From assembly GCA_910584785.1 (NCBI GenBank), contig CAJUDX010000001.1, forward strand, positions 46,697 to 110,696: a stretch of DNA of 64,000 nt, given 5' to 3'. Within the stretch, counting starts at the first letter, position 1. Each line of letters opens with the position of its first letter. The position numbers were made by a program, and so were the translations under genes. Below, one piece after another: positions 62,068 through 64,000 of this stretch. Source of the DNA: an uncultured Lachnospiraceae bacterium. Lineage in GTDB: Bacteria > Bacillota > Clostridia > Lachnospirales > Lachnospiraceae. The notes beneath the pieces were generated by a model, which was given only the letters and a program-made list of their open reading frames with translations, searched no databases and was not told the origin of the DNA.

Positions 62068-64000
62068 ATGGGAAAATTAATGTTAATTGACGGACACAGC
62101 ATATTGCACCGGGCCTATTACGGAGTGCCCGATTTGACCAATGCAGAAGGGCTTCATACGAATGCCGTTTTTGGCTTTTTAAATATTATGTTCCGGCTTC
62201 TGGACGAGGAAAAGCCGGATTATCTTGCGGTTGCCTTTGATCTTGGGGAGCCGACCTTCCGTCATCAAATGTATAAGGAATATAAGGCTAACCGAAACCC
62301 TATGCCCCCTGAGCTGTTTGAACAGGTGGATTTAATTAAGCATGTTTTATCTTCCATGAATATCCCGATTTTAACGATGGTTGGCTTTGAAGCCGATGAT
62401 ATTTTGGGAACAGTGGCGAAGGAGACACAGAAAAAGGGTGAGGAGGTTGTTGTAATATCCGGGGACCGGGATCTGCTGCAGCTTGCCGATAAGAAAATTA
62501 AGATTCGCATTCCCAAAACCAGCAAGGGTGTGACGGAAATTTATGATTATTACCCTGAGGACGTAAAGCGTGAGTATGGGGTAACACCGGAGGAATTTAT
62601 TGAAGTGAAAGCCCTGATGGGAGATTCCTCAGATAATATTCCCGGAGTGCCTTCCATCGGACAAAAGACAGCGACAGCGATAATTGCCGCTTATCAGAGT
62701 ATTGAAAATGCCTATGCTCATCTTGAGGAAATCAAGCCTCCCCGCGCGAAAAAAGCATTGGGAGAACATTATGATACAGCACAGTTTTGCAGGAAGCTGG
62801 TAACGATTAGCACAGACTGCGGCATTTCCTTTTCCCTTCAGGAAGCCCAGTTGGACAATCTCTATACGCCGGAAGCCTTCCAGATGCTTAAGAGCCTGGA
62901 TTTTAAATCCTTTTTAAACCGTTTTCAGACAGAACAGGGCAAGGCCGGTCTGGAGGAGCATTTTGCCGCCACCGATAACGATAAAAAGGCGAAAGAATGC
63001 GTAAGGCGTGCACTTAACCAGGCAGCCCGGACAGAAGGCGGTTCCAGAATAGGACTCCAGCTTTTTGCCGCAGAGAAAAAGGAAGAGGAAGAGCAGCTTT
63101 CCTTTCTTATCGACGCCGGAGGTCAGCTGGGCCTGGGCAATGGGGGAACAGAGGAGAGAAAGGGGCTTTCGGTGGTAGCCCTGGCGATTTCTATGGGAAA
63201 AGAAGAAACCATCTGCATTAAGGCGGGGAAGGAAATTCATGAGGAATGGTTAAAGGAAAGTTTTCTTAAGATTGTCCGTCAGGCACAGCCGGGCCGCGTT
63301 TGGGTGCCGGATCTTAAGGAAACATTGGCACTGGTGGATTTAGAGGACGATGCCCCGGTATTGGATGCCGGTGTGGCGGCGTATTTGTTAAATCCGTTAA
63401 AAGACAGCTACCAATATAATGATTTGGCCAGGGATTATCTGGGGATTGCTCTGCCTGCGCAAAAAGAACTGATGGGAAAGCTTTCCGTGGGTGAGGGGCT
63501 CTTAGCGGGCGATAAACAAGCGGAGCTTTGTGCCTGCTATGGGGTATGCAGTGTGGGGCTGACCGCCGATGTGCTGGAAGAAAAATTGAAGAAAACCCAA
63601 ATGTGGGAGTTATTTTTAACGATAGAGATGCCGTTAATTTACAGCCTGCACCATATGGAGCAGGCCGGAGTGAGGGTGAAGCGGGAAGTATTAAAGGAGT
63701 ATGGAGAGAAGTTAAAGGTACAGATTTCTGCACTGGAAAAACAAATCCATGAAGAATGCGGTCAGGACTTTAATATTAATTCTCCCAAGCAGCTGGGCGA
63801 GGTGCTTTTTGAAAAAATGCAGCTGAAAGGAGGAAAAAAGACAAAAACCGGATATTCGACCGCAGCGGATGTGCTGGAAAAGCTGGCTGCTGATGTTCCT
63901 GTTGTGCAGAAAATTTTAGACTACCGGCAGCTGACAAAGCTTAATTCCACCTATGCGGAAGGCTTGTCTGCCTATATTGGCCCAGATGAGCGGATTCATG
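62068..64000 (+). CDS. polA: DNA polymerase I, 3' end outside window
   Basis: Repair and Okazaki-fragment polymerase. The frame is open to the window end, giving 644 residues. The 5'-3' exonuclease/flap domain fills about 1-290 (LMLIDGHSILHRAYYG, GFEADDILGT, SGDRDLLQL, MGDSSDNIPGVPSIG). A degenerate 3'-5' exonuclease-like domain follows (about 330-510), without the DEDD residues, as in Bacillus-type Pol I. The start of the polymerase domain is visible (NINSPKQLGEVLF, DYRQLTKLNSTYAEGL). ATGs at 62065 and 62068 are adjacent; the second has better spacing from GAAAGG. Confidence 0.95.
   Translation, partial: MGKLMLIDGHSILHRAYYGVPDLTNAEGLHTNAVFGFLNIMFRLLDEEKPDYLAVAFDLGEPTFRHQMYKEYKANRNPMPPELFEQVDLIKHVLSSMNIPILTMVGFEADDILGTVAKETQKKGEEVVVISGDRDLLQLADKKIKIRIPKTSKGVTEIYDYYPEDVKREYGVTPEEFIEVKALMGDSSDNIPGVPSIGQKTATAIIAAYQSIENAYAHLEEIKPPRAKKALGEHYDTAQFCRKLVTISTDCGISFSLQEAQLDNLYTPEAFQMLKSLDFKSFLNRFQTEQGKAGLEEHFAATDNDKKAKECVRRALNQAARTEGGSRIGLQLFAAEKKEEEEQLSFLIDAGGQLGLGNGGTEERKGLSVVALAISMGKEETICIKAGKEIHEEWLKESFLKIVRQAQPGRVWVPDLKETLALVDLEDDAPVLDAGVAAYLLNPLKDSYQYNDLARDYLGIALPAQKELMGKLSVGEGLLAGDKQAELCACYGVCSVGLTADVLEEKLKKTQMWELFLTIEMPLIYSLHHMEQAGVRVKREVLKEYGEKLKVQISALEKQIHEECGQDFNINSPKQLGEVLFEKMQLKGGKKTKTGYSTAADVLEKLAADVPVVQKILDYRQLTKLNSTYAEGLSAYIGPDERIH

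Overview
The window is chromosomal DNA from a motile Gram-positive anaerobe of the Clostridia, most probably a Lachnospiraceae gut commensal. The evidence is PolC-type replicase, the MEP isoprenoid genes next to pyrH-frr-uppS-cdsA-rseP, a ParE/ParC pair, secreted proteins with cell-wall-binding repeats, short flagellins, CZB and HAMP chemoreceptors, and sigma-28-type (GCCGATAT) promoters. I do not name a genus.

Layout. 1-265: the 3' end of a MazF-type toxin gene. 345-13875: a housekeeping run on the plus strand (pyrH, frr, uppS, cdsA, dxr, rseP, a GNAT gene, ispG, polC). It is interrupted between ispG and polC by an AT-rich two-gene cassette (7834-9174: an endonuclease/exonuclease/phosphatase-fold protein plus an unknown 175-aa protein). 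14022-22916: a small conserved-looking minus-strand gene, ftsH, a nitroreductase, two decayed genes (an ABC/OLD-like ATPase that has lost Walker A, and its partner), a secreted protein, a lone cbiG, a secreted repeat protein with a MerR regulator behind a MerR-style promoter, and tRNA-Gly(CCC). 23063-36163: a GT2-TPR glycosyltransferase, a DUF1846 protein, parE-parC, asd, galM-topB-left-handed beta-helix gene, and upp. 36328-40612: an anchored DUF4163-like protein and a ferrous-iron uptake operon (feoA-feoA-feoB plus a 59-aa Cys-rich protein), with three copies of an AAGTTA-N6-ACTAAC operator-like site.

40888-62011 is the motility surface region. It holds an alpha-1,2-fucosyltransferase-like gene, two flagellins, four tandem GT2-TPR glycosyltransferase paralogues, a C39-like peptidase, the minus-strand chemotaxis operon cheA-cheW-cheR-cheB, three chemoreceptors, and a zf-HC2 (anti-sigma-like) membrane protein. 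polA begins at 62068 and runs off the window.

Most notable points. (1) A structured repeat of about 95 nt occurs twice, between cheR and cheB and again upstream of the zf-HC2 gene. It has the same orientation relative to transcription in both places, and two helices differ by compensating changes. (2) The flagellin and glycosyltransferase array looks like a flagellin-modification island. (3) The feo locus carries a repeated operator of unassigned regulator. (4) Two of the three chemoreceptors share a C-terminal FYYG-x2-DKY tail that could be an adaptation-enzyme tether. (5) The EEP-fold cassette is an uncharacterised, probably transferred, two-gene unit.
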